This document shows positions 26,325 to 36,029 of a stretch of 64,000 bases of DNA, in pieces; within the stretch, counting starts at the first letter, position 1, and each line of letters opens with the position of its first letter. Location: NCBI GenBank assembly GCA_964568145.1, contig CAZMOZ010000003.1, positions 1-64,000 on the forward strand, written 5' to 3'. This DNA is from DSVZ01 sp964568145. Lineage in GTDB: Bacteria; Verrucomicrobiota; Verrucomicrobiia; Limisphaerales; J093. A model generated the notes under the pieces. That model did not search any database, was not told where the DNA came from, and was given only the letters and a program-made list of their open reading frames with translations. Position numbers and translations under genes: made by a program.

Positions 26325-27703
26325 GGCAGGTCGCGGCGGTTGATCTCGCACTCGAGGTTCCAGGTGGCGGGCAGGTCGGGCCGGCCGGGGCCGGGGCCCT
26401 GGATGGATTTGGTGGTCACCTTGCTGAACAGCGGCCGCCCGGCCACGGTGGCGTTGGCAAGCGCCTGGTTGTACTCCGTCACCTTGCCCTGCTGGTCCAC
26501 GGGCACCGAACCGATCAAACCCAGCTTCTTGCCGCGCTGAAAGGTGATGGTGTTGAGCGTCATGGACTCGGGCAGCGCCTCGGCGGCGGCCTTCCAGCAA
26601 TCGAGCGCGGCGAACTTGAGGTTCACCTGCTCCTGGAGGATTTCCAGCCGCGCCTTCAGTTGCTGGGCCTTGGTGTACTCGGCGGTGTGCAGCGCAATCT
26701 GGTGGTCCACGCGGCCCTTCTGGTATTCGAGGATGCTCAACCAGGCCATGTACCCCAGCACGACGAACACGTACACCAGCGCCACCGCGCCCAGCGCCCG
26801 CATCCACAGCCGGTCCACGAATTCCTGCCGGTACCGCGTCAGCACCTCGCCGGGAACCAGATTCGCCTGCGCCGGGGCTGTGGCGCAAACCGCCGCCAGG
26901 TCCGGCGCGGACAATCGCTCGCGCACCGTCACGGCCCGGCCGGCGAAGTCGCGCAGCGCCGGCTCGAAATGCGCCGCCACCTCGGGCGCGGCGCAGAGCG
27001 TGAGCGCCGAACCGGCCGGCAGCCAGCCTTCGACCTCCGCCGCCCAAGCGGTGCGGCGGAGCGCGTCGGCCAGGGCGTCGCCCGCGCGGGCTTCATCGGT
27101 GAAGCGGGCCAGGCTGATGTGACGCAGCCGCCCTTCGGCCCACCAGGCGGTGAGGCAGGTGAACCCGCTGGTCTCGCGCCCGGCCAGCACGTAGGTGCCG
27201 TCGCGGGGCGGGGTCAGCGAAAGCAGTTCCCGCAGCACCGGAAGTTCGAGCCGGTCGGGCCGGTAACCGGCGGCTTCGAGTTGTTGCAACTGGGCTTCCA
27301 CCGCCTCGCGATCGGCGATGACGACGACGGCGGTGAGCGGTTCGCCCGGATTGCCGGACACCAACTCGCAGGTCCAGACGGACTGCGCGGCGGGCAGCGG
27401 CGATAGCTTTTCGATCTGGAATTCGATCAAGGCCGGGACCTCCGCCGGCTCGCCGGGCGGCAATTCCACGACGCGGACGTACACCTTGTCCGCCGGCAGC
27501 CAGGCGATGTTCACCCGCGGCTGCCACGTCTGGCGGATGGTTTTGCCGACGCGGTCGGCCGGGAGCGGATCACCGTCGGCGAAACGGATTTCCGCGGCGA
27601 GCGCGGCCTTGTCGCCTTTACGGGAGAACTGCCAGAGCAGGCGGCCCTCGCCGGCCGGTGCGAGCACGTTGCAGGTGGTCCAGCGCTGGGATTTGGCGGC
27701 CAT
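26321..27703 (-). CDS. gspL: GspL-like assembly platform protein (PilM-PilN fusion type)
   Basis: A 460-residue protein with an N-terminal actin-like half (about 1-300: VYVRVVELPPGEPAEVPALI, LIEFQIEKLSPLPA, AVVVIADREAVEAQLQQLEA) similar to PilM/GspL. A single membrane helix follows (ALGAVALVYVFVVLGYMAWL), then a coiled coil and a periplasmic PilN-like domain with LPESMTLNTITFQRGKKL. GspL links the ATPase GspE to the pseudopilus machinery. It is 4 bases after gspE and overlaps gspM. The PilM-like and PilN-like parts are in one chain, as in GspL rather than in type IV pilus systems. Confidence 0.8.
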   Translation of the reverse strand: MAAKSQRWTTCNVLAPAGEGRLLWQFSRKGDKAALAAEIRFADGDPLPADRVGKTIRQTWQPRVNIAWLPADKVYVRVVELPPGEPAEVPALIEFQIEKLSPLPAAQSVWTCELVSGNPGEPLTAVVVIADREAVEAQLQQLEAAGYRPDRLELPVLRELLSLTPPRDGTYVLAGRETSGFTCLTAWWAEGRLRHISLARFTDEARAGDALADALRRTAWAAEVEGWLPAGSALTLCAAPEVAAHFEPALRDFAGRAVTVRERLSAPDLAAVCATAPAQANLVPGEVLTRYRQEFVDRLWMRALGAVALVYVFVVLGYMAWLSILEYQKGRVDHQIALHTAEYTKAQQLKARLEILQEQVNLKFAALDCWKAAAEALPESMTLNTITFQRGKKLGLIGSVPVDQQGKVTEYNQALANATVAGRPLFSKVTTKSIQGPGPGRPDLPATWNLECEINRRDLP

Positions 27704-27707
27704 GCGG

Positions 27708-29462
<1,755 letters not shown>

Positions 29463-29828
29463 GTTCAACGTGGCTCGCCAGGGGGCAATACAGCCGGTTT
29501 CGGAAAAAGTTGCGGCGCCATGTGTGTGCTGTCGCAAAAGGTTCCCGCCCGCCGGGCGGCCCGGGCTTGAACCGCCGGTCCGGACCCGGCCCAGACCGAA
29601 GGGGGCAATCGCAACCACGCTGGCCGTGGCGTCAGGCATCCTGCCTGACGTAAAGGGCGGCATCCTGCCGCCCGGAGCCCAGTCCGCACCACACCTGCGG
29701 TTGCGCCGCAGGGTGGCGCGGTGGGCACCCCAATGTCCGCCGGGCTGGATGCCCGGCTCCACGGCAGGCTCGGAAGCCTGCCGCTACCGCGCCGGCCGGC
29801 AACGAAGGCACAAACGCAAAGCGCTCTC
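29463..29828. repeat. Array of GC hairpin modules between msbA and gspE
   Basis: Four hairpins lie in a row: GTCAGGCATCCTGCCTGAC (29631-29649), GGGCGGCATCCTGCCGCCC (29655-29673), GCCGGGCTGGATGCCCGGC (29739-29757) and GGCAGGCTCGGAAGCCTGCC (29763-29782). They share the GGCAxxxTGCC core. They belong to the C-family modules also found at 38818-38994 and 42741-42854. No gene is seen; the gsp operon promoter must lie here. Confidence 0.75.
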
Positions 29829-31664
29829 TCAGGCCGGCTGGGCGGCGGGCTGGAACTGCAGTTCATACAAACGTCGGTAATAGCCTCCGCGCTCGAGCAG
29901 GTCGGCGTGCCGGCCGGTTTCAACGATCCGGCCTTCCGCGAGCACGACGATCAAGTCGGCATGGACCACGGTGGACAGACGGTGCGCCACGCAGATGGTG
30001 GTGCGGCCTTGCATCAACGTGTCCAGCGCCGCCCGCACCAGCTGCTCGGATTCGGTGTCCAGCGCGCTGGTCGCTTCGTCGAGGATCAGGATTGGCGCGT
30101 CGCGCAGCAAGGCGCGGGCAATGGCCAGTCGTTGCCGCTGGCCGCCGGAAAGATTCACGCCGCGCTCGCCGATCACCGTGTCGTAGCCGGCGGGCTTTTC
30201 CAGGATGAACTCGCGGGCGTGGGCGTGGTGCGCGGCGCGCTCGATTTCTTCCCGCGTCGCGCCCGGCCGGCCCAGTTCGATGTTCCGGCGGATCGTGTCG
30301 TTAAACAGGATGGTTTCCTGGGTCACCACCGCCATCTGCGCGCGCAGCTCCTTGAGGGTGACCTCGCGCAGGTCCACGCCACCGATGCAAATGCGGCCGG
30401 CGGTGGGGTCGTGGAAGCGCAGCAACAGGTGCGTGAGCGTGGTTTTGCCCGAGCCGCTGGCGCCCACCAGCGCCACCAAATGTCCCGGCGGAATGGTCAG
30501 GTGGATGTCCCGCAACACCGGTTTGTCGCCGTAATCGAAGTCCACGTGCTCGAAGCGGATTTCCCGGCCGGCCGCGCGCAAGGGCTGCGGCCGCGCCGGC
30601 TCGGGCAGGTCGGACCGGGTTTCCAGCAGCGCGAACACCCGCGCGCTGGCGGCCTGCGCCTGCACCAAGCGGTTGTACACCTTCACCACGGTGCGGATGC
30701 GCGCGTACATGAGCATGATGGCGCTCACGAAGGCCATGAAGCCGGCCGCGCTGGCGCGTTGCCCGGTGCTCAACGCCACCACCCCCAGCAGCACCGCCGC
30801 GCCCACCATGCCGAAGAACTCGATCAGCGGCCCGGGCAGTTCGCTGGCGCGGATCACCCGCATGTACTGGCTGATGAACCGCTTCATGTTCCGCCGGTAA
30901 TCCGCGGCCGCGATTGGCTCGAGGTTGTACGCTTGGACGATGCGCGCCCCGCTGAGCGCCTCGTGCAGGCCCTGAAACACTGTCGCAGTCTCGTTCTGCA
31001 TCGCCGCGGCGGACTTCCGGATTTTCCGCGCGTACACGATCACCGGCACCAGGCAGACCGGGAAGATCAGCAGCGACAGCCCGGTCAGGCGCGGCTGTTG
31101 CGTGACCTGGTAAACGACGAAGGCGAGCAGCGCCACCGGGTCCTTGACCACCGAGACCAGCGATTCGGCGAACGAAGCTTGCAAGGTGCCCACGTCGTTG
31201 GCCAGGCGCGACATCAGTTCGCCGGTGCTGGTCCGGCTATGGAAGCTCATGGGCAGCCGGAGCAGGTGCTCGAAGAGCCGGCCGCGCAAATCGGCCACGG
31301 CCCGCACCGCCACCCAGTGCAGCAGGTACTGGTGGAGGTAATTCACCGCGCCGCGCCAAGCCATCACGCCCGGCAGCACGGCCACCACCCCCACCACCAC
31401 CGGCAGGGTGGGCGTCACGCTGAGGCTTTGCAGGCGCTCGCCCAGCCACGCGGCGAGGTCGGGCCAGAACGTGGCCAGCTTGACCAGCCCCGACTGGATT
31501 TCGGTGCCGCCGGTCTGTGGGAAGACCACCGCGAACACGAAATAGATGGCCAGCACCAGCAGGACCTCGTTCACGCCCGCGACCAAGCCCAGCGCCACCC
31601 CCAGCGCCAGGCGCACCCGGTACGGGCGCGCCCACGTCAGGAGCCTGCACAGAAACGAAACCAT
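29829..31664 (-). CDS. msbA: MsbA-type lipid A / lipid-linked exporter ABC transporter
   Basis: A 611-residue half-transporter: membrane domain (residues 1-320, first segment VRLALGVALGLVAGVNEVLL) followed by an ATPase domain with Walker A GASGSGKTTL, Q-loop VTQETILFNDTI, signature LSGGQRQRLAIARALL and Walker B ILILDEATSALD. The order and the YDTVIGERGVNLSGG phrase are typical of MsbA, which flips lipid A-core across the inner membrane; other lipid or peptide substrates are possible. ATG at 31662-31664 (MVSFLCRLLTWARPYR) is preferred over a longer opening at 31739 that runs into a repeat. Divergent from the cys operon. Confidence 0.85.
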   Translation of the reverse strand: MVSFLCRLLTWARPYRVRLALGVALGLVAGVNEVLLVLAIYFVFAVVFPQTGGTEIQSGLVKLATFWPDLAAWLGERLQSLSVTPTLPVVVGVVAVLPGVMAWRGAVNYLHQYLLHWVAVRAVADLRGRLFEHLLRLPMSFHSRTSTGELMSRLANDVGTLQASFAESLVSVVKDPVALLAFVVYQVTQQPRLTGLSLLIFPVCLVPVIVYARKIRKSAAAMQNETATVFQGLHEALSGARIVQAYNLEPIAAADYRRNMKRFISQYMRVIRASELPGPLIEFFGMVGAAVLLGVVALSTGQRASAAGFMAFVSAIMLMYARIRTVVKVYNRLVQAQAASARVFALLETRSDLPEPARPQPLRAAGREIRFEHVDFDYGDKPVLRDIHLTIPPGHLVALVGASGSGKTTLTHLLLRFHDPTAGRICIGGVDLREVTLKELRAQMAVVTQETILFNDTIRRNIELGRPGATREEIERAAHHAHAREFILEKPAGYDTVIGERGVNLSGGQRQRLAIARALLRDAPILILDEATSALDTESEQLVRAALDTLMQGRTTICVAHRLSTVVHADLIVVLAEGRIVETGRHADLLERGGYYRRLYELQFQPAAQPA

Positions 31665-32010
31665 GCCAGCGGCCAAGCATGCCAAGGCGCTCGTGCGCGT
31701 CGCGAGGATTTTCTGGCCGTGGCCGGACCCGGGGCGCATCTCAGTTTTTGCAGCCGGTGGAAACGGCAGGTCGCTCCTCGCCGAGGGGCGAAGGGTCCTG
31801 CCCCTCTGCCCGGGAGCCGGCTACCAATTGCCGGACCCCAGTCCACTACCCACCTCCCGTTTTTGAGCTTCTGAGTTTGGGCTTTCTCGACTTGTTCACC
31901 GGGCGGGAAGCTGACCGCGACCTCTGACTGGCAATGCGGCCGGCGCTCCCACGGTGGTAATTGCGCCCCAAGGGAGTGAATCCCCGCCTGAGCCCACAAA
32001 GAACGTCAAA

Positions 32011-32071
32011 CCCGCAAACCGAAGTTGAGCCGGATGGGAATCCGGCGGTACGGACAACTTCGATTTTCGAG
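32011..32071. repeat. Palindromic repeat family B, copy 4
   Basis: The left arm CCCGCAAACCGAAGTTGA (32011-32028) pairs with CAACTTCGATTTTCGAG (32055-32071). The loop, GCCGGATGGGAATCCGGCGG, is nearly the loop of copy 5 at 51265-51321. Located upstream of cysI in a divergent gap, so a terminator role is unlikely here. Confidence 0.65.
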
Positions 32072-32129
32072 TCAAATGCAGCTCCGGCTTTGAAATTACA
32101 CTTGACTCACACACCAGAGCCGAAACATT

Positions 32130-32148
32130 GTTACGCATCTTGCGTAAC
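32130..32148. promoter_or_regulatory. Perfect inverted repeat just upstream of cysI (candidate operator or translation-blocking hairpin)
   Basis: GTTACGCATCTTGCGTAAC is an 8-bp perfect inverted repeat with a 3-base centre, ending 6 bases before the chosen cysI ATG at 32155. It covers the place where the ribosome binding site should be. It could be an operator for a sulfur regulator or a hairpin that limits translation. The regulator is not identified. Confidence 0.5.
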
Positions 32149-32154
32149 TTTATC

Positions 32155-33894
32155 ATGATTGCAGAGCAAGCCAAGCCGGCCTCGAACGAGGTCGTTCCCG
32201 ATGCCGCTCCCGCGACTGCGGGGACGATTGCCACCCCGCCCCCAGTCAAGCCGACCCACAACGAGGTCATCAAAGAAGCCGTTCCCACGCTGGCCGGTAC
32301 GATTGTCAGCACGCTCAAAAATCCGGCGGCAGATCGCTTCAGCGAGGACGACGCGCAGTTTCTGAAGTTTCACGGCATTTACCAGCAGGATGACCGCGAC
32401 CTGCGCAAGACGGGCAAGAAGTACATCATGATGATCCGCGGCCGCATCCCCGGCGGCGTCATGTCCTCAAAACAATGGCTGGTCTTTGACGACCTTGCGG
32501 CCCGGTACGGCAACAATTCGCTCCGCGTCACTACCCGCCAGAGCATCCAGTTTCACGGGGTGGTGCTTTCGGGCCTGGGGCCGCTGGTCAAGGGCATCAA
32601 CGAGGCGCTGCTTTCGACGCTCGCGGCGTGCGGCGACGTGAACCGCAACGTGCTCGCCCCGCCCACTCCGGCCTACACCCCCGCGCGTGAGGCGGTCTTC
32701 GCCGATTGCGTGCGCGTGGCGGACGCGCTCAAGCCGCGGACCCGCGCCTACCACGCGATCTGGATTGACGGGGTGCAACTCGATCTCGAAGACCCGGCGA
32801 ACAAGGATTACGTGGACCCGCTTTACGGCCGGACGTACCTGCCGCGGAAGTTCAAGACGGCGTTCGTCATTCCGCCGGTCAACGACCTGGACATCCTGAC
32901 CGACGACCTGGGCTTCATCGCCGTGGTTGAGAACGACCAGCTCGCCGGCTACAACGTCGCCGTGGGCGGCGGGCTGGGCCGCAGCCACGGCAACGAAGCC
33001 ACCTTCCAGCGGCTGGCGGACGTCATCGGCTTCATCACGCCCGACAAGCTGGTGGACGTGGCCGGGGCCGTGCTGACCATCCACCGCGATTTCGGCGACC
33101 GCACCGACCGCAAGCACGCGCGGCTCAAGTACGTCGTGCAGGAACGCGGGGTGGACTGGACGCGCGCCGAAATCGAGCGGCGGGCGGGTGTGAAGTTCGC
33201 GCCCGCGCGGCCGTTTCACTTCACGACCACGCACGATCTGCCGGGCTGGCGCACCGCCGTGGACGGCACGAGGTTCTTCAGCCTGCACGTCGAGAACGGC
33301 CGGATTCGCGACAGTGACCAGCAGCGCATGAAGACGGCGTTGCGCCACGTGGCGGAGCGGTTCCCGCACTGCGAATTCCGCCTGACCGGCAACCAGAACG
33401 TGATCCTGGCGCGCCTTGCGCCCGCCGATCAACCGGCGGTGGACGCGTTGCTGAACGAGCATGGAATCAACACGCGCAACCAGGCGTCCGTGCTGCACCT
33501 GGCGGCGATGGCCTGCGTGGCGCTGCCCACCTGCGGCCTGGCGCTGGCCGAGGCCGAGCGTTACCTGCCGGGCCTGGTGGACCGCATCGAGGCCCTGCTG
33601 GCGGAGACCGGCCTGGCCGGCGAGGAGATCATCGTCCGCATGACCGGCTGCCCGAACGGCTGCGCGCGTCCGTACACGGCGGAGCTGGCCTTCGTGGGCA
33701 AGGCGCCGGGCCGCTACCAGGTCTGGCTCGGCGGCAACGTGGCCGGCACGCGGCTCAACCGCGTCTGGAAGGAGATGGTCAAGGACGGCGAGATCGAGGC
33801 GGAACTGCGGCCGCTGTTTGCGCGCTTCCGGGACGAACGCCAGCCCGGCGAACGGTTTGGCGACTGGGCGGCGCGGGCGCTCTGGACAAATTGA
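32155..33894 (+). CDS. cysI: Assimilatory sulfite reductase hemoprotein (CysI/Sir family)
   Basis: A 579-residue siroheme/4Fe-4S reductase with two nitrite/sulfite reductase repeats. Landmarks are LRVTTRQSIQFHGV, NVAVGGGLGRSHG and the cluster ligands CVALPTC (CVALPTCGLALAEAER) and CPNGC (MTGCPNGCARPYTAE). It reduces sulfite to sulfide. The neighbours cysH, cysD and cysN make the sulfite rather than nitrite assignment likely. No CysJ flavoprotein is adjacent, so the donor may be ferredoxin. The first ~45 residues contain a near-duplicated segment (NEVVPDAAPATAGTI and NEVIKEAVPTLAGTI). The ATG at 32155 is used; an upstream in-frame start at 32128 lies in the inverted repeat. Confidence 0.9.
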   Translation: MIAEQAKPASNEVVPDAAPATAGTIATPPPVKPTHNEVIKEAVPTLAGTIVSTLKNPAADRFSEDDAQFLKFHGIYQQDDRDLRKTGKKYIMMIRGRIPGGVMSSKQWLVFDDLAARYGNNSLRVTTRQSIQFHGVVLSGLGPLVKGINEALLSTLAACGDVNRNVLAPPTPAYTPAREAVFADCVRVADALKPRTRAYHAIWIDGVQLDLEDPANKDYVDPLYGRTYLPRKFKTAFVIPPVNDLDILTDDLGFIAVVENDQLAGYNVAVGGGLGRSHGNEATFQRLADVIGFITPDKLVDVAGAVLTIHRDFGDRTDRKHARLKYVVQERGVDWTRAEIERRAGVKFAPARPFHFTTTHDLPGWRTAVDGTRFFSLHVENGRIRDSDQQRMKTALRHVAERFPHCEFRLTGNQNVILARLAPADQPAVDALLNEHGINTRNQASVLHLAAMACVALPTCGLALAEAERYLPGLVDRIEALLAETGLAGEEIIVRMTGCPNGCARPYTAELAFVGKAPGRYQVWLGGNVAGTRLNRVWKEMVKDGEIEAELRPLFARFRDERQPGERFGDWAARALWTN

Positions 33895-33935
33895 GCGCTC
33901 TGCCAGCTTGTCCCCGACCGGTTCCCGGCCCCGCC

Positions 33936-34598
33936 ATGAACCCCGAACAGCTTTCGCGCTGGAACGCCGAACTGCGTTCCCGGCCCGCCCTCGAAATTGT
34001 CCGCTGGGCCATCGCCCAAGCGGACGGCCGGGCGATTGTGTCCACGAATTTCCGGCCGTACGAGGCGGTGCTGCTGCACCTGGTCACGCGGGTCCAGCCG
34101 GACATCCCGGTGCTCTGGGTGGACCACGGCTACAACCGGCCGGCCACGTACCGGCACGCCGAGCAACTCCGGTCGCGGCTCAAGTTGAACCTCAAGGCCT
34201 GCCTGCCCCGGCTGAGCGCGGCGCATTACGACGCGGTGCATGGCGGGGTGCCGGAGCCCACGCCGGAAAACGAGGAGCGCCTGAAGGCCTTCAGCGCGGT
34301 GATGAAGCTCGAGCCGTTCCAGCGCGGGATGCGCGAGCTGGCGCCCACGGTCTGGTTCACAGCGCTGCGCCAGGCGCAGAATCCGCATCGCGCCGGCCTC
34401 GACATCGTGTCCGCCGATCCGAACTTCGGCACGCTCAAGGTCAGCCCGGTCTTTTACTGGACCGACGCCGAGATGGAGGCGTACCTCGCGGCGCACGACC
34501 TGCCGAACGAATGGGATTACTTCGATCCGGCCAAGGCGGACGAAAAGCGCGAGTGCGGCCTGCACGCGGCTTGGGGTCGGGAGCGCTTGGATCGTTAA
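33936..34598 (+). CDS. cysH: Phosphoadenylylsulfate (PAPS) reductase
   Basis: A 220-residue adenine-nucleotide alpha-hydrolase fold protein. STNFRPYEAVLLHL is the family's PP-loop-like substrate site, followed by IPVLWVDHGYN. Near the C-terminus is the redox Cys in KRECGLHAAWG. The CC...CC iron-sulfur ligands of APS reductases are absent, so the substrate should be PAPS. It reduces PAPS to sulfite using thioredoxin or glutaredoxin. The ATG at 33936 is used; an in-frame TTG at 33891 overlaps the cysI stop. No APS kinase (cysC) is in the window, although PAPS is the implied substrate. Confidence 0.92.
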   Translation: MNPEQLSRWNAELRSRPALEIVRWAIAQADGRAIVSTNFRPYEAVLLHLVTRVQPDIPVLWVDHGYNRPATYRHAEQLRSRLKLNLKACLPRLSAAHYDAVHGGVPEPTPENEERLKAFSAVMKLEPFQRGMRELAPTVWFTALRQAQNPHRAGLDIVSADPNFGTLKVSPVFYWTDAEMEAYLAAHDLPNEWDYFDPAKADEKRECGLHAAWGRERLDR

Positions 34599-34629
34599 AG
34601 GGGGAAAGGTTGAAAAAGTGAAAGGTGAA

Positions 34630-34998
34630 ATGAGCGCGCCAGCCGCGGGTTCCGGGCCGCGGAGCTTCCGCACCTTCGAGGAACTGGAGGTTGACCGGGC
34701 GGCGCGGGAATTCCGCAAGGCGATGTACGAGGTGGCAAGGCAGCTCCCGGACTGCGAGAAGTACGGGCTTGCGGGCCAGATTCGGCGCGCCGCCGTCTTG
34801 CTCACCAACAACCAGGCGGAAGGTCACGGGCGCTTTCACTTTCTGGACCAGATCAGGTTCACCCGGGTCGCTCGCGGCTCGCTGCAACTCCACGAGTCGT
34901 CGCCATCCTGGGCAGCCGGGGAGGTGGATGGAGCCATGCCCTGGCTGGAGGAACTGCTCGAGCGGCACGCCGCCTTTTTCGCCGGGCCGCGGCACTGA
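34630..34998 (+). CDS. Four-helix-bundle protein (23S rRNA intervening-sequence family)
   Basis: A 122-residue helical protein. SFRTFEELEVDRAAREF, then QIRRAAVLLTNNQAEGHGR (the family usually has SIPSNIAEGxGR) and RFTRVARGSLQL match the small four-helix-bundle family also found in rRNA intervening sequences. The C-terminal third is less typical. It is in the same direction as the cys genes and lies between cysH and cysD, so it is probably co-transcribed. The role of this family is unknown. ATG at 34630 is used; a GTG at 34618 is also open. Confidence 0.78.
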   Translation: MSAPAAGSGPRSFRTFEELEVDRAAREFRKAMYEVARQLPDCEKYGLAGQIRRAAVLLTNNQAEGHGRFHFLDQIRFTRVARGSLQLHESSPSWAAGEVDGAMPWLEELLERHAAFFAGPRH

Positions 34999-35039
34999 AC
35001 CATTCACCCATTCAGCCAAACACCTTTTCACCAAGCCGC

Positions 35040-35942
35040 ATGCCTTCCTACCACCTCGACCATCTCGCCTACCTCGAAACCGAGGCCATTCACGTGATGC
35101 GCGAAGTCGCCGCGGAGTTCGAGCGCCCGGTGCTGCTGTTCTCCGGCGGCAAGGACTCGATCTGCCTGTTGCGTCTGGCCGAAAAAGCCTTCCGCCCCTC
35201 CGAGCTGCCTTTTCCGCTTCTCAACGTGGACACCGGCCACCACTTCCCGGAATTGAACGAGTTTCGCGACCGCCGCGCCGCCGGGCTGGGCGCGAAGCTC
35301 ATCGTGCGCAAGGTCGAGGACGCCATCGCCCGCGGCATCGCCGTGCCGGCCCCGGGCGAGATCAGCCGCAACCGCCTGCAGATTCCCACGCTGCTGGCCG
35401 CGCTCGAGGAGTTCCGGTTCGACTGCGCCATCGGCGGCGCGCGGCGCGACGAGGAAAAGGCCCGGGCCAAGGAGCGGTTCTTCAGCTTCCGCGACGCCTT
35501 TGGGCAATGGGATCCGAAGAACCAGCGGCCGGAGTTGTGGAACCTGTACAACGCCCGCGTGAACGCCGGCGAGCACATGCGCGTGTTTCCGCTCTCCAAC
35601 TGGACCGAGCTGGACGTGTGGGAATACATTCGCCAGGAGCGGCTGGAGGTGCCGAACATCTATTTCAGCCACCGCCGCCGGTGTGTCCGCCGCCACGGCC
35701 AGTGGCTGCCGGCCACGGACCTGCTCCCGCCCAAGCCGCACGAGGAGGTCCGCGAACTGGTGGTCCGCGTCCGCACCATCGGCGACATCATCAGCACCGG
35801 CTTGGTGGAAAGCCCGGCCGATTCGGTGGACGACATCCTCGCCGAGATCGCCGCCGCCCGCGTGACCGAGCGCGGTTCCCGGGCCGACGACAAGACCAGC
35901 GAAGCCGCCATGGAGGAACGGAAAAAGGCCGGGTATTTCTGA
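35040..35942 (+). CDS. cysD: Sulfate adenylyltransferase subunit 2
   Basis: A 300-residue PP-loop ATPase with the nucleotide site LLFSGGKDSICLLRLAEKAF, then LLNVDTGHHFPELNEFRD, GGARRDEEKARAKERFFSFR and the LYNARVNAGEHMRVFPLSNW stretch. It is the CysD half of ATP sulfurylase, which joins sulfate to AMP, driven by GTP hydrolysis in CysN. The length and motif set are normal. Unlike the usual cysDN pair, its partner cysN is separated from it by a haloperoxidase gene of about 1.4 kb. Confidence 0.95.
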   Translation: MPSYHLDHLAYLETEAIHVMREVAAEFERPVLLFSGGKDSICLLRLAEKAFRPSELPFPLLNVDTGHHFPELNEFRDRRAAGLGAKLIVRKVEDAIARGIAVPAPGEISRNRLQIPTLLAALEEFRFDCAIGGARRDEEKARAKERFFSFRDAFGQWDPKNQRPELWNLYNARVNAGEHMRVFPLSNWTELDVWEYIRQERLEVPNIYFSHRRRCVRRHGQWLPATDLLPPKPHEEVRELVVRVRTIGDIISTGLVESPADSVDDILAEIAAARVTERGSRADDKTSEAAMEERKKAGYF

Positions 35943-36029
35943 TACCGGGGCGCCGCGCCGGACGGGTTTTGTCCTTGCCGGCGTCGCGGAGGCGCCTGAG
36001 GCTTTGCATTAGACCGTACAACCCAGCGC

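Larger units (their letters stand above)
31665..32154. other. Divergent regulatory region between msbA and cysI, with repeats
   Basis: It contains a single MITE-family end at 31732-31751 (GGGCGCATCTCAGTTTTTGC), a C-family hairpin at 31769-31826, a stretch at 31872-31886 (GAGTTTGGGCTTTCT) shared with 39043-39057, and palindrome family B copy 4 at 32011-32071. A small inverted repeat sits just before cysI (separate entry). No coding region is seen. Promoters for both msbA and cysI should lie here. Confidence 0.6.

Noticed and set aside
29463..29762. N-terminal extension of GspE to 29762
   Set aside because: It translates the palindromic modules; the usual GspE N-terminus begins at the ATG at 29462.
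31732..31969. Complete MITE copy upstream of msbA
   Set aside because: A left end is present but I cannot find a matching right end or flanking duplication.
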